A DNA stretch of 14,132 nucleotides from Actinomycetota bacterium (GTDB lineage Bacteria; Actinomycetota; Thermoleophilia; Solirubrobacterales; Thermoleophilaceae). Of this stretch, positions 1-5,857 are shown piece by piece. A program made the translations under genes and the position numbers. Location: the NCBI GenBank assembly GCA_005885165.1, contig VAXR01000050.1, positions 1-14,132 of the forward strand. The letters are read 5' to 3'. The stretch's first letter is position 1; each line of letters begins with the position of its first letter. The notes below the pieces were generated by a model. That model was not told the origin of the DNA and did no database searches. It saw nothing but the letters and a program-made list of their open reading frames with translations.

Positions 1-1311
1 CTTCGACTTCTTGACCTTGCAGGTGACCCTGGCGTCGCGCCCCGGGCGGCCGCGCGGGCCGGGGGCGCCGCGCGGGCCCTGTCCCGCCTGCGGTCCCTGC
101 GGTCCCTGCGGTCCGGCCTGTGGTCCGGCCAGCCAGCGCACGAGGTTGTCGAAGGTGTCGGCGATGAAGACGTTGCGCCCCGCCTGATCGACCGCCACGC
201 CGTAGGGCTCGTTCAGCTCCGCGCTTCGTCCCGCCTCGCCGTCGCCGCAGAACGGGCTGTTCGCGCAGGCGGTGCCGTCGCCGGCGAGCGTCCCGATCGT
301 CCCGCCCGCCGTCAGCTCGCGGATCTTGTTGTCGCTCTGGTCGGCGATGTAGACGTTGCCCGCGCCGTCGACCACCACCCCGGATGGAAAGCTGAGCTGG
401 GCGGAGGTCGCGGTCGCCCCGTCGCCGCAGGACGTCGTGCTCGGGCTCCCGCACGTGTTGCCGGTGCCGGCGATCGTCGAGATCGCGCCCGCCGGCGTCA
501 GCTTGCGGATCTTGTTGTCACTCTGGTCGGCGATGTAGACGTTGCCCGCGCCGTCGAGCGCCACCCCGGTTGGAAAGTTGAGCTGGGCCGAGGTCGCGGT
601 CGCCCCGTCGCCGCAGGACGTCGTCGGGCTCGCGCACGGGCTGCCGTTGCCGGCGATCGTCGAGATCGCGCCAGTCGGCGTCAGCTTGCGGATCTTCTCG
701 TCGGCGCTGTCGGCGATGTAGTTGAGCTGGGCTGCCGTCGCCGTCGGCCCGTCGCCGCACGTGGTCGTGCTCGGGCTCGCGCACGTGTTGCCGTCGCCGG
801 CGATCGTCGAGATCGCCCCGGACGGCGTCAGCTTGCGGATCTTGTGGTCGTTGGCGTCGGCGATGTAGACGTTGCCCGCGCCGTCGAGCGCGACCCCGGT
901 TGGTTCGCTGAGCTGGGCCGAGGTCGCGGTCGGCCCATCGCCGCAGGTCGTCGTGCTCGGGCTCGCGCACGTGTTGCCGTCGCCGGCGATCGTCGAGATC
1001 GCCCCAGCCGGCGTCAGCTTGCGGATCTTGTTGTCGTTGGTGTCGGCGATGTAGACGTTGCCCGCACCGTCGACCGCCACCCCGTTTGGTTCGTTGAGCT
1101 GGGCTGACGTCGCCGACGTTCCGTCGCCGCACGTCGTCGTCGAGCTCGCGCAGTGGCTGCCGTTACCGGCGATCGTCCAGATCGTCGCGGGGTTGGTCGG
1201 GTACGCGGAGGCGGTCCCGCTCAGCAGCGCGAGCGAGCCGACCGTGGCTGCGGCAGCGAGCAGCGGTCTGCGCACGGGTGCGCGCCACAGGGCGACGAGC
1301 TTCGTTGACAT
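1..1311 (-). CDS. Secreted NHL-repeat beta-propeller with collagen-like tail (partial, runs off left edge)
   Basis: The frame is open from ATG 1309-1311 to base 1, giving 437 residues with no stop, so the C-terminus lies outside the window. AAAGGA about 7 nt upstream sets the start. Residues 1-36 form a signal peptide: basic N-region, alanine/leucine-rich core, ASA cleavage site. Six NHL-type repeats follow at about residues 44-104, 105-166, 167-215, 216-276, 277-338 and 339-395. Each reads roughly TIAG..C(x5-8)CGDG..A.SAQL..P.GVA.DGAGNVYIAD..DN.IRKL. Each repeat has a cysteine pair just before CGDG, which could form a disulfide in an exported protein. Residues 396-426 are Gly-x-y triplets rich in Pro, Gln and Arg, and a basic Cys/Lys stretch follows. 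NHL propellers usually bind proteins or ligands; an extracellular binding or structural role is inferred. Repeat 3 lacks 13 residues. Alternatives such as SMP-30-like lactonases seem less likely because the repeats are so regular. Confidence 0.9.
   Translation of the reverse strand, partial: MSTKLVALWRAPVRRPLLAAAATVGSLALLSGTASAYPTNPATIWTIAGNGSHCASSTTTCGDGTSATSAQLNEPNGVAVDGAGNVYIADTNDNKIRKLTPAGAISTIAGDGNTCASPSTTTCGDGPTATSAQLSEPTGVALDGAGNVYIADANDHKIRKLTPSGAISTIAGDGNTCASPSTTTCGDGPTATAAQLNYIADSADEKIRKLTPTGAISTIAGNGSPCASPTTSCGDGATATSAQLNFPTGVALDGAGNVYIADQSDNKIRKLTPAGAISTIAGTGNTCGSPSTTSCGDGATATSAQLSFPSGVVVDGAGNVYIADQSDNKIRELTAGGTIGTLAGDGTACANSPFCGDGEAGRSAELNEPYGVAVDQAGRNVFIADTFDNLVRWLAGPQAGPQGPQGPQAGQGPRGAPGPRGRPGRDARVTCKVKKSK
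34..126 (-). other. Collagen-like Gly-x-y segment
   Basis: Residues 396-426 of the NHL protein read as GPQ, GPR, GAP, GRP and GRD triplets with two alanine interruptions. After it comes ARVTCKVKKSK and then the window edge. Collagen-like stretches in bacterial surface proteins can trimerise or act as stalks; that role is inferred here, and the segment is short and interrupted. Confidence 0.7.
130..1182 (-). repeat. Six tandem NHL-blade coding repeats, period about 183-186 bp
   Basis: The motif that encodes VYIAD recurs (in plus coordinates) near 163, 346, 532, 715, 862 and 1048. The spacings are 183, 186, 183, 147 and 186 bp. The short interval corresponds to repeat 3 at 667-813. The copies are very similar at DNA level, which suggests recent duplication or gene conversion. 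The repeats are wholly coding and follow codon phase. Confidence 0.9.
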
Positions 1312-1326
1312 GGCGAGTCCTTTGGG

Positions 1327-1344
1327 GGCGGGGTAGTCCCCGCC
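1327..1344 (-). promoter_or_regulatory. Leader hairpin immediately upstream of the NHL gene ribosome-binding site
   Basis: GGCGGGG (1327-1333) pairs perfectly with CCCCGCC (1338-1344) across a 4-nt loop. The stem ends about 3 nt from the AAAGGA ribosome-binding site of the NHL gene. TAGGGT (1352-1347 on the minus strand) is a possible -10 box just upstream, which would place the hairpin in a leader of about 30 nt. A role in translation or mRNA stability is inferred. Confidence 0.45.
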
Positions 1345-1392
1345 GGACCCTAGCCGGGGCTACGCGGGCTCGGTAGGTCGAGGCCCCGGTCA

Positions 1393-1541
1393 GTGCCGGT
1401 TCGGTGGGAACCCAACAGTGAGCCCGCCGCTTCCGCTCAGCGAAAACCGGCACGGCGCCCTCGGCTTTAGCGGCCAGAGACAACCCACTGGGGTCGAGAA
1501 CCCGGCCGGACACGACGGTTTTAGGTGTCCGGCGTGTCCGG
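1393..1541. other. Intergenic inverted repeats, no recognised RNA family
   Basis: GTGCCGGTT (1393-1401) is the exact reverse complement of AACCGGCAC (1445-1453). Separately, CCGGACAC (1506-1513) is the reverse complement of GTGTCCGG, which occurs twice, at 1525-1532 and 1534-1541. The intervening sequence has no convincing coding signal on either strand, and I cannot match it to a riboswitch or known element. It could be a structured leader, an operator region or a degenerate mobile-element remnant. Confidence 0.35.
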
Positions 1542-1554
1542 TTACAGAAGAAGC

Positions 1555-1579
1555 GGGTCCGCTCCATGGGCGTGGGTAT
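1555..1579 (+). promoter_or_regulatory. Candidate sigma-B-like promoter ahead of the frameshifted small gene
   Basis: GGGTAT at 1574-1579 sits 22 nt before the ATG at 1601. A G-N-N-T element (GGGT, 1555-1558) lies 15 nt upstream of it. This resembles the loose GNNT-N14-16-GGGTA(C/T) pattern described for actinobacterial sigma-B regulons. The -35 match is weak, so the call rests mainly on the -10 element. Confidence 0.3.
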
Positions 1580-1600
1580 GGGATCGCGAAGGAGAGCATC

Positions 1601-1788
1601 ATGGGGCCCCTCCTTGAGCGCCTCGTGGGGCCTATTACGAAGCACTGCTCGAATGGACGCGGCGGCAAGCAGTTGGGAAAGGTCAGGAGGACGCGGTTCA
1701 CCATGACCTCACCGACCTCAGCGGCGAAGTCACGCGCGCCTACGAGCCCGATCTGCGCCCGCTAAAGGCGGGGCTCTCCCCGTGCTGA
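1601..1788 (+). pseudogene. Small hypothetical protein gene with an apparent -1 frameshift
   Basis: A near-ideal ribosome-binding site, AAGGAG at 1589-1594, lies 6 nt before ATG 1601. The initial frame reads MGPLLERLVG and then loses coding character. The -1 frame from about 1630 reads YYEALLEWTRRQAVGKG and continues to TGA at 1786-1788 with very high GC3, including HHDLTDLSGEVTRAYEPDLR. The -1 frame has a stop at 1615-1617 and no usable start of its own. One missing G in the GGGG run at 1627-1630 would join the two parts into a protein of about 62 residues, charged and probably helical. Possible explanations are true decay, a homopolymer sequencing error, or programmed slippage (no canonical slippery heptamer). 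I do not recognise the family. Confidence 0.5.
1769..1782. terminator. GC-rich hairpin at the 1788/1832 convergent junction
   Basis: CGGGG (1769-1773) and CCCCG (1778-1782) form a perfect 5-bp stem with a CTCT loop. A second 6-bp palindrome, AGCGGA/TCCGCT, follows at 1788-1800. There is no U-tract on either strand. Confidence 0.35.
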
Positions 1789-1831
1789 GCGGATTCCGCT
1801 TCGACCCGTCGTAGCCAGGCGAGGACCCGCG

Positions 1832-1972
1832 CTAGATCTGCGGTCCGGGCCCCGGAGGAGCGGGCTGCGGATCGGGCGTGGGGCTCGGCGGCGTCGGATC
1901 GGGCCGCGGCGGGCCGGGTCCGGGCGGCGGGGGCTTGGGATCTGGCGCCGGCGGCGCCGGGGTCTCGTTCAT
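1832..1972 (-). CDS. Proline-rich small protein (46 aa)
   Basis: ATG 1970-1972 runs to TAG 1832-1834. The product begins MNETPAPPAPDPKPPPPGPG and continues with more PPxPDP-type repeats, ending GPGPQI. About half of its residues are proline, and it has no signal peptide or membrane segment, so it is probably an extended, disordered peptide. The ribosome-binding site is poor, since AGGT abuts the ATG. The call rests on the uninterrupted, phase-consistent proline pattern and on a sigma-B-like promoter upstream. No function can be assigned. It could instead be a chance frame in GC-rich DNA, because CCN codons arise easily there. Confidence 0.5.
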   Translation of the reverse strand: MNETPAPPAPDPKPPPPGPGPPRPDPTPPSPTPDPQPAPPGPGPQI

Positions 1973-1996
1973 ACCTGTTCGTATCTCAGTCGGGTG

Positions 1997-2020
1997 TTAC
2001 CCGCTTCGGCGGCCCTGAAC
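1997..2020 (-). promoter_or_regulatory. Candidate sigma-B/F-type promoter for the proline-rich protein
   Basis: On the minus strand, GTTC (2020-2017) is followed by 14 nt and then GGGTAA (2002-1997), 24 nt before the ATG. This fits the GTTT-N14-17-GGGTAT pattern of SigF/SigB regulons with one mismatch in each element. The window encodes a sigma factor of that family at 10600-11307. Confidence 0.4.
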
Positions 2021-2092
2021 CGCGCTACGGCGTGGCTAATTACGGCTGCCTGGCCGCTCGCGTGATGGGTACCTAATGCTCGCTTGCTCGAG

Positions 2093-2181
2093 CGGAGGGG
2101 GAGGGATTCGAACCCTCGAGGGACCTAACGGCCCCTAACGGTTTTCGAGACCGCCCCGTTCAACCACTCCGGCACCCCTCC
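2093..2181 (-). tRNA. tRNA-Ser (anticodon CGA)
   Basis: The minus strand folds as a class II tRNA. Acceptor GGAGGGG (2181-2175) pairs with CCCCTCC (2100-2094). The D arm is CCGGAGTGGTTGAACGG. Anticodon loop CTCGAAA gives anticodon CGA, reading UCG serine codons. A long variable arm follows, typical of tRNA-Ser, and the T arm is GAGGG-TTCGAAT-CCCTC. G is the discriminator at 2093. The 3' CCA is not encoded (CTC follows), so it must be added after transcription. It lies 86 bp downstream of tadA on the same strand. Confidence 0.97.
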
Positions 2182-2267
2182 GAAGCGCGGTCAAGCGTAG
2201 CCACGCGGCGGGTCGGCGTCCGGTGCGCATCGGACGGGCCAAGCCCGGTGCACAGCGCCGGAGCGCC

Positions 2268-2732
2268 TCAGCGCCGGAGCGCGAAGAACTGCCGCAGGAG
2301 CTCGGCCGACTCCCCGGCGAGCAGCCCCTCCCCCACCTCCGGCCGGTGGTTGAGCTGCGGCTCGCCCAGGACGTCCAACACGCTCCCCGCCGCGCCGGCC
2401 TTCGGATCGCGCGCGCCGTAGACGACACGCGGCACCCGCGCCAGCACGATCGCGCCGGCGCACATCGCGCACGGCTCGAGCGTCACGTACATCACGGTCC
2501 CCGATAGCCGCCAGCCGCCAAGCGCGCGCGAGGCCTCCCGCAGCGCCAGCAACTCGGCGTGCGCGGTCGGATCCCCGCGCACCTCCCGCTCGTTTCCCGC
2601 GGCCGCCGCCACCTCGCCGTCGTGTGCGATCACGCACCCGATCGGCACGTCGTGGTGCTCCAGTGCGCGCTCGGCCTCGCGCAGGGCCAGGCGCATGAAG
2701 TACTCGTCGCGCGGGAAGAAGACGTCGCTCAC
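2268..2732 (-). CDS. tadA: tRNA adenosine(34) deaminase TadA
   Basis: The enzyme converts A34 to inosine at the wobble position of tRNA-Arg(ACG), in the cytoplasm. The 154-residue product has the cytidine/deoxycytidylate deaminase fold with zinc ligands His58 and catalytic Glu60 (TAHAE) and the Cys88-x2-Cys91 pair (LEPCAMCAGA). Length and motifs are normal for the family. I chose GTG 2732-2730 because it overlaps the epimerase stop as GTGA, a classic translational-coupling arrangement. The frame stays open further upstream, but that part lies in the epimerase coding region and is a shadow. The C-terminus ends in FFALRR. A 14-bp direct repeat straddles the stop codon. Confidence 0.96.
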   Translation of the reverse strand: MSDVFFPRDEYFMRLALREAERALEHHDVPIGCVIAHDGEVAAAAGNEREVRGDPTAHAELLALREASRALGGWRLSGTVMYVTLEPCAMCAGAIVLARVPRVVYGARDPKAGAAGSVLDVLGEPQLNHRPEVGEGLLAGESAELLRQFFALRR

Positions 2733-3838
2733 GTTCCGGTCACGAGCCGGCGGCCGACCCAGCCCTCGGCGGCGCGCAGCCCGCCCATCACGCCGAGGCG
2801 GTCCGCAACGCGCATGCCGGCGGAGGCGACCGTCAACGTGGAGATGCGCCGGCCGAAGGCGCCGGCCTCCATCAGCTCGCGGTACCACTCGACGGTGGCG
2901 CGGATCGTCCGGTCGAGCGGACGGGTCTTGTAGCGCAGCTCGCGCTTGGCCTTCTGCGAGGACACGCGCCAGTTCTGAGCCATCAGCGCGAAAGCCTCGG
3001 GAGCGATCGGCGCGGGCAGGCGCAGGCTGTTCTGCCACGCAGCGAGCACCCCGACCTCGCGCGGCAACACCGCGAGCGGCCGATGGATGCCCGACTCCAC
3101 CGCCAGGCGATCGATGAGCTCCACCCAGGTGAGGTTGTACGCGCCGAGGATGTATCGCTGCCCGGGCTTTCCGCGCTGCTCGGCGAGCAGGTGCCCGACG
3201 GCGACGTCCTCCACGTCGACGACGTTCGTCGCGCCGTCCACGACCGCCGGGAGCCGTCCGAGCAGGAAGTTGCCGACCACGCGCGTCGAGGTCTCGCCCG
3301 GCTGGGTCCGATCGACCGGCACACCCAGGACGTACGAGGGATTCACGACCACGACCTCCACGCCCAAGCGCGCGCCCGCGGCCAGCGCCTCCGCCTCGCC
3401 CTCGTGCTTCGCCTCCGCGTAGGCGAGTCCGAACTCGCCGCCGCGGAACACCGTCTCCTCGGTGGCCGCCTCGCCGTGGGGCGCCCGTCCGATCGCCGCC
3501 ACGCTCGAGGTCAGCACCACGCGGCCTACGTCCTCCGCGGCGGCGGCCTCGACGACCACCCGCGGCGAGAGGGCGTTCATGTCCCAGACGAGCTCGCGCG
3601 GCCGCGAGCCGACGTAGCCCGCGGTGTGGAAGACGACGTCGGACCCGCGCAGCGCCCGCCGCATCGAGCCGCGATCTAGCACGTCGGCGCGAACCTCCTC
3701 GGCCTCCAGCGCCCCGAGCCGCCCGAGCCGCTCGCGGTCCCGGTAGGTCACGCGAACGGAGTCCCCGCGCTTGACCAGGGCCTGGGCCACGTGCCCGCCG
3801 ACGAATCCCGTCGCACCTGTAACGCAGCTAGCCGTCAT
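2729..3838 (-). CDS. NAD(P)-dependent epimerase/dehydratase (extended SDR, HpnA/dihydroflavonol-reductase-like)
   Basis: The product is 369 residues. The N-terminal Rossmann motif TGATGFVGGH (7-16) binds NAD(P). TSSVAAIG (110-117) supplies the serine, and Tyr140-x3-Lys144 (YAEAK) completes the SDR catalytic site. NPSYVLG (166-172) and the later VVDVEDVA segment match atypical/extended SDRs of the hopanoid-associated epimerase or DFR-like group. The C-terminal part, about residues 300-369, includes an amphipathic tail beyond the catalytic core. The substrate is unknown; a nucleotide sugar or lipid-linked sugar is plausible. The ATG at 3836-3838 has no strong ribosome-binding site, but the Rossmann strand starts right after it. 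It is followed by tadA with a 4-nt overlap and diverges from the subtilase gene. Confidence 0.88.
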   Translation of the reverse strand: MTASCVTGATGFVGGHVAQALVKRGDSVRVTYRDRERLGRLGALEAEEVRADVLDRGSMRRALRGSDVVFHTAGYVGSRPRELVWDMNALSPRVVVEAAAAEDVGRVVLTSSVAAIGRAPHGEAATEETVFRGGEFGLAYAEAKHEGEAEALAAGARLGVEVVVVNPSYVLGVPVDRTQPGETSTRVVGNFLLGRLPAVVDGATNVVDVEDVAVGHLLAEQRGKPGQRYILGAYNLTWVELIDRLAVESGIHRPLAVLPREVGVLAAWQNSLRLPAPIAPEAFALMAQNWRVSSQKAKRELRYKTRPLDRTIRATVEWYRELMEAGAFGRRISTLTVASAGMRVADRLGVMGGLRAAEGWVGRRLVTGT

Positions 3839-3851
3839 GGGCTACTTGCTC

Positions 3852-3936
3852 GTACGTTTGCCGAACTAAGCGGCAATCTGGGGTGTTTCCAGGTGAACTC
3901 AATCTGTCACCCGCTTGCTGTGAGCGAACGTACACT
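3852..3936. promoter_or_regulatory. Divergent promoter region with inverted repeat
   Basis: GTACGTTTGC (3852-3861) and GCGAACGTAC (3924-3933) form a 9-of-10 inverted repeat between the divergent epimerase and subtilase genes. The right half overlaps TACACT (3931-3936), a good -10 box candidate for the protease. Transcription from it would begin about 10 nt before ATG 3954, leaving almost no leader, consistent with the lack of a ribosome-binding site. A second hairpin, TTGCCG/CGGCAA (3858-3863/3871-3876), lies on the epimerase side. The operator role is inferred. Confidence 0.4.
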
Positions 3937-3953
3937 CAACGCACCGTAACCAA

Positions 3954-5315
3954 ATGCGAATCCGCCCCCTCATCCTGGCGGCAGCGCTCTCGGGCGCCCT
4001 GGCCGCTCCCACAGCGGCCCGCGCATCCGACAGCGCAGCAGGGCAGGCAGCGATCGCGGACCAGGTGGTCGTGAGCTACGACGCCGCGGCCGATGAGGCC
4101 CAGAAGGCGAGCGCCCAAGAGTCCACGGACACCACGCCGGTCGGGACGCTGGCCGACGGAGCACAGGTCCTGAAGATCAAGGGCGGGCGCTCGGTCTCGA
4201 GCACGATCGGGGAACTGCGCAAGAAGCCCGGCGTGCGCTACGCCGTGCCCAACTTCCGCATGCACGCCGCCGCCCTCCCGGCTCCCTGGTTCCCCGACGA
4301 TCCCGGACACGGCGGGCCGGGAGACTGGCGCAAGCTGCAGTGGAACTTCGCCGGGCCGTTCGGGATCAACGCGCCCGAGGCCTGGAGCATCGCACGTCGC
4401 GACGGCGTGGCCGGCGGCAGGGGCGTGACGATCGCCGTGATCGACTCGGGGATCGCGTACAGGAGGTGGGGCCGCTTCCGCCGGGCGCCCGACCTGCCTA
4501 GGCACGGCTGGGTGGACCCCTACGACTTCATTAGGCACAACAAGTACCCGCTCGACGAGGACGGCCACGGCACGCACGTCACCGGCACGATCGTGCAGCG
4601 GACGAACAACGGCCACGGCCTCACCGGGCTCGCGTACAAGGCACGGATGATGCCGCTGCGCGTGCTCGACGCCAACGGCAACGGCGACGGCGCCACCTTC
4701 GCCAAGGCGATCCGCTTCGCCGTCAACCACCACGCGCAGGTGATCAACATGAGCGTGGAGTTCGACACCACGCTCCACGCCGCCGACATCCCCGAGGTCA
4801 TCTCGGCGATCAACTACGCACACAAGCACGGCGTGATCATGGTCGGCGCCGCGGGCAACGACAGCGAGGACCACATCGCGTATCCGGCGCGCGACCGCTA
4901 CGTGATCGCAGTTGGCGCCAGCACCGCGAACGGCTGCCTCGCCGAGTACTCGAACGACGGGAGCGGCCTCGACGTCGTGGCGCCCGGCGGCGGGGACGAC
5001 TCGGAGCTGACCGACAACGCGTGGGACATCGCGCACTGCAACCCGAACAAGCCCACCCGCGACATCTACCAGCAGACCTTCACGCACGGTGTCACGCACT
5101 TCGGGCTCGAGGGGTTCGAGGGCACCTCGGAGTCGACCCCGCACGTCACCGCGATCGCCGCGCTGATCCTCGCCACGGGCGTGATCGGCAAGCACCCAGC
5201 GCCGGACGCCGTCCAGAGCCGCATCGAGGCGACCGCCACCGACATGGGGGCGCCCGGACCGGACAGCCGCTACGGGGCGGGCCTCGCGAACGCCGCCGCG
5301 GCGATCACGCCCTAG
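3954..5315 (+). CDS. Secreted subtilisin-like serine protease (S8 family) with I9-type propeptide
   Basis: The product is 453 residues. A signal peptide covers about residues 1-25 (ARA cleavage site). An inhibitor-I9-like propeptide spans about 37-105, including VVVSYD and a GVRYAVPNF end. The catalytic domain covers about 135-450. The triad is Asp164 (AVIDSGI), His205 (DGHGTHVTG) and Ser392 (GTSESTPHV), with oxyanion Asn302 (AAGND). The family normally has GTSMA(S/T)PHV; here the Met next to the catalytic Ser is Glu393 and the following Ala is Ser394. It is probably exported and self-processed. The start ATG lies after a candidate -10 box with no Shine-Dalgarno sequence. It diverges from the epimerase and ends 3 nt before the stop of the convergent USP gene. 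It has no C-terminal anchor or sorting motif. Confidence 0.95.
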   Translation: MRIRPLILAAALSGALAAPTAARASDSAAGQAAIADQVVVSYDAAADEAQKASAQESTDTTPVGTLADGAQVLKIKGGRSVSSTIGELRKKPGVRYAVPNFRMHAAALPAPWFPDDPGHGGPGDWRKLQWNFAGPFGINAPEAWSIARRDGVAGGRGVTIAVIDSGIAYRRWGRFRRAPDLPRHGWVDPYDFIRHNKYPLDEDGHGTHVTGTIVQRTNNGHGLTGLAYKARMMPLRVLDANGNGDGATFAKAIRFAVNHHAQVINMSVEFDTTLHAADIPEVISAINYAHKHGVIMVGAAGNDSEDHIAYPARDRYVIAVGASTANGCLAEYSNDGSGLDVVAPGGGDDSELTDNAWDIAHCNPNKPTRDIYQQTFTHGVTHFGLEGFEGTSESTPHVTAIAALILATGVIGKHPAPDAVQSRIEATATDMGAPGPDSRYGAGLANAAAAITP

Positions 5316-5318
5316 ACC

Positions 5319-5762
5319 TCAGGTCGTCCTGATGATCATCACGCTGCAGGGAGCGTGATGCGACACCTTGTTCGGCACGCTCCCGAGCAGGAAGCGCTTC
5401 GCGCCGGTCATGCCCTTGTTGCCGACGATGATCAGGTCCGATCCCTGCTCCTCGGCGACGTCGAGGATCGCGTCGGCGGGATCGCCCTGCCGGGCGTAGG
5501 TCTCGACCTTCACGCCAGCCTCCTTGATCTTCTCGCTCGCGTCCCGCAGCGTGGCGTCCACGTCCTCGCGCTCGTTGACCATCCACTGCAGGTCGTCGGG
5601 CGCCTGCACGCGCTCCTCGCGGAGGCGCTGGCCTCCAACCGGCTCGAACGCACTCACCAGGTGGATCTGCGCCCCGATGGCGTTGGCGAGCTCGGTGGCT
5701 TGGCGGACCGCCTCGCCGGCGGTCTCGGATCCGTCTGTGCCGACAACGATCGAGCCGAACAT
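5319..5762 (-). CDS. Universal stress protein, ATP-binding UspA type
   Basis: The product is 147 residues beginning MFGSIVVGTDGSETA. The single Usp domain has the DGS motif after strand 1. It also has the full nucleotide-binding signature G-x2-G-x9-G-S near the C-terminus (GNKGMTGAKRFLLGS), so ATP binding is expected. I chose ATG 5762-5760, 4 nt after AAGGAG; a TTG directly upstream could also be read as a start, adding one residue. Usp proteins of this kind usually act as cytoplasmic dimers under energy or redox stress. It diverges from the response regulator gene, with 95 bp between the starts, and converges on the protease. The last codons contain a strong hairpin (5337-5360). Confidence 0.95.
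   Translation of the reverse strand: MFGSIVVGTDGSETAGEAVRQATELANAIGAQIHLVSAFEPVGGQRLREERVQAPDDLQWMVNEREDVDATLRDASEKIKEAGVKVETYARQGDPADAILDVAEEQGSDLIIVGNKGMTGAKRFLLGSVPNKVSHHAPCSVMIIRTT
5337..5360. terminator. Perfect 9-bp hairpin inside the USP 3' coding end
   Basis: CATCACGCT (5337-5345) and AGCGTGATG (5352-5360) pair perfectly around GCAGGG. The hairpin starts 22 nt after the protease stop codon and lies within the USP codons, so it is well placed to end protease transcripts. It has no U-tract. Confidence 0.5.
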
Positions 5763-5815
5763 CAATCTCCTTCCCGCATCCCCTCGGACCGCGGGATCAT
5801 ATGCCGAACCGGCGC

Positions 5816-5838
5816 TTCGACTTGACGTCAGCGTCGAA
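5816..5838 (+). promoter_or_regulatory. Candidate operator/promoter of the response regulator
   Basis: TTCGAC (5816-5821) and GTCGAA (5833-5838) form a perfect 6-bp inverted repeat. Nested inside, almost concentric, is the 8-bp palindrome TGACGTCA (5823-5830), which overlaps a TTGACG -35-like sequence at 5822-5827. It ends 19 nt before the response regulator ATG. NarL-type regulators bind inverted repeats as dimers, so autoregulation, or control of the divergent USP gene, is plausible but unproven. No good -10 box was found at normal spacing. Confidence 0.35.
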
Positions 5839-5857
5839 ACCTAAGAGTCTGGGCACC

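Noticed and set aside
518..1132. Arg/Asp-rich open frame on the minus strand
   Set aside because: It is a shifted-frame shadow of the NHL repeat gene; its apparent repeats come from the same DNA repeats.
130..1182. Regularly spaced repeats that might suggest a CRISPR-like or satellite array
   Set aside because: The period of about 183-186 bp, preserved codon phase and NHL protein motifs show that they are coding repeats. No short spacer/repeat structure is present.
1312..1560. A riboswitch upstream of the NHL gene
   Set aside because: Several inverted repeats are present, but no conserved motif of a riboswitch class I know could be matched.
2219..2282. Terminator or element between tadA and tRNA-Ser
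   Set aside because: A 5-bp hairpin (2219-2235) and a 14-bp direct repeat (2253-2266 and 2269-2282) are present, but neither is strong enough to call a function.
2733..3038. Longer N-terminus for TadA
   Set aside because: It would lie entirely within the epimerase coding region. The GTG at 2732 overlaps the epimerase stop and gives normal TadA length.
3936..5195. 419-codon open frame antisense to the protease
   Set aside because: It lies opposite a well-supported subtilase and is rich in Arg, Val and His, typical of antisense frames in GC-rich DNA. No family motif was seen.
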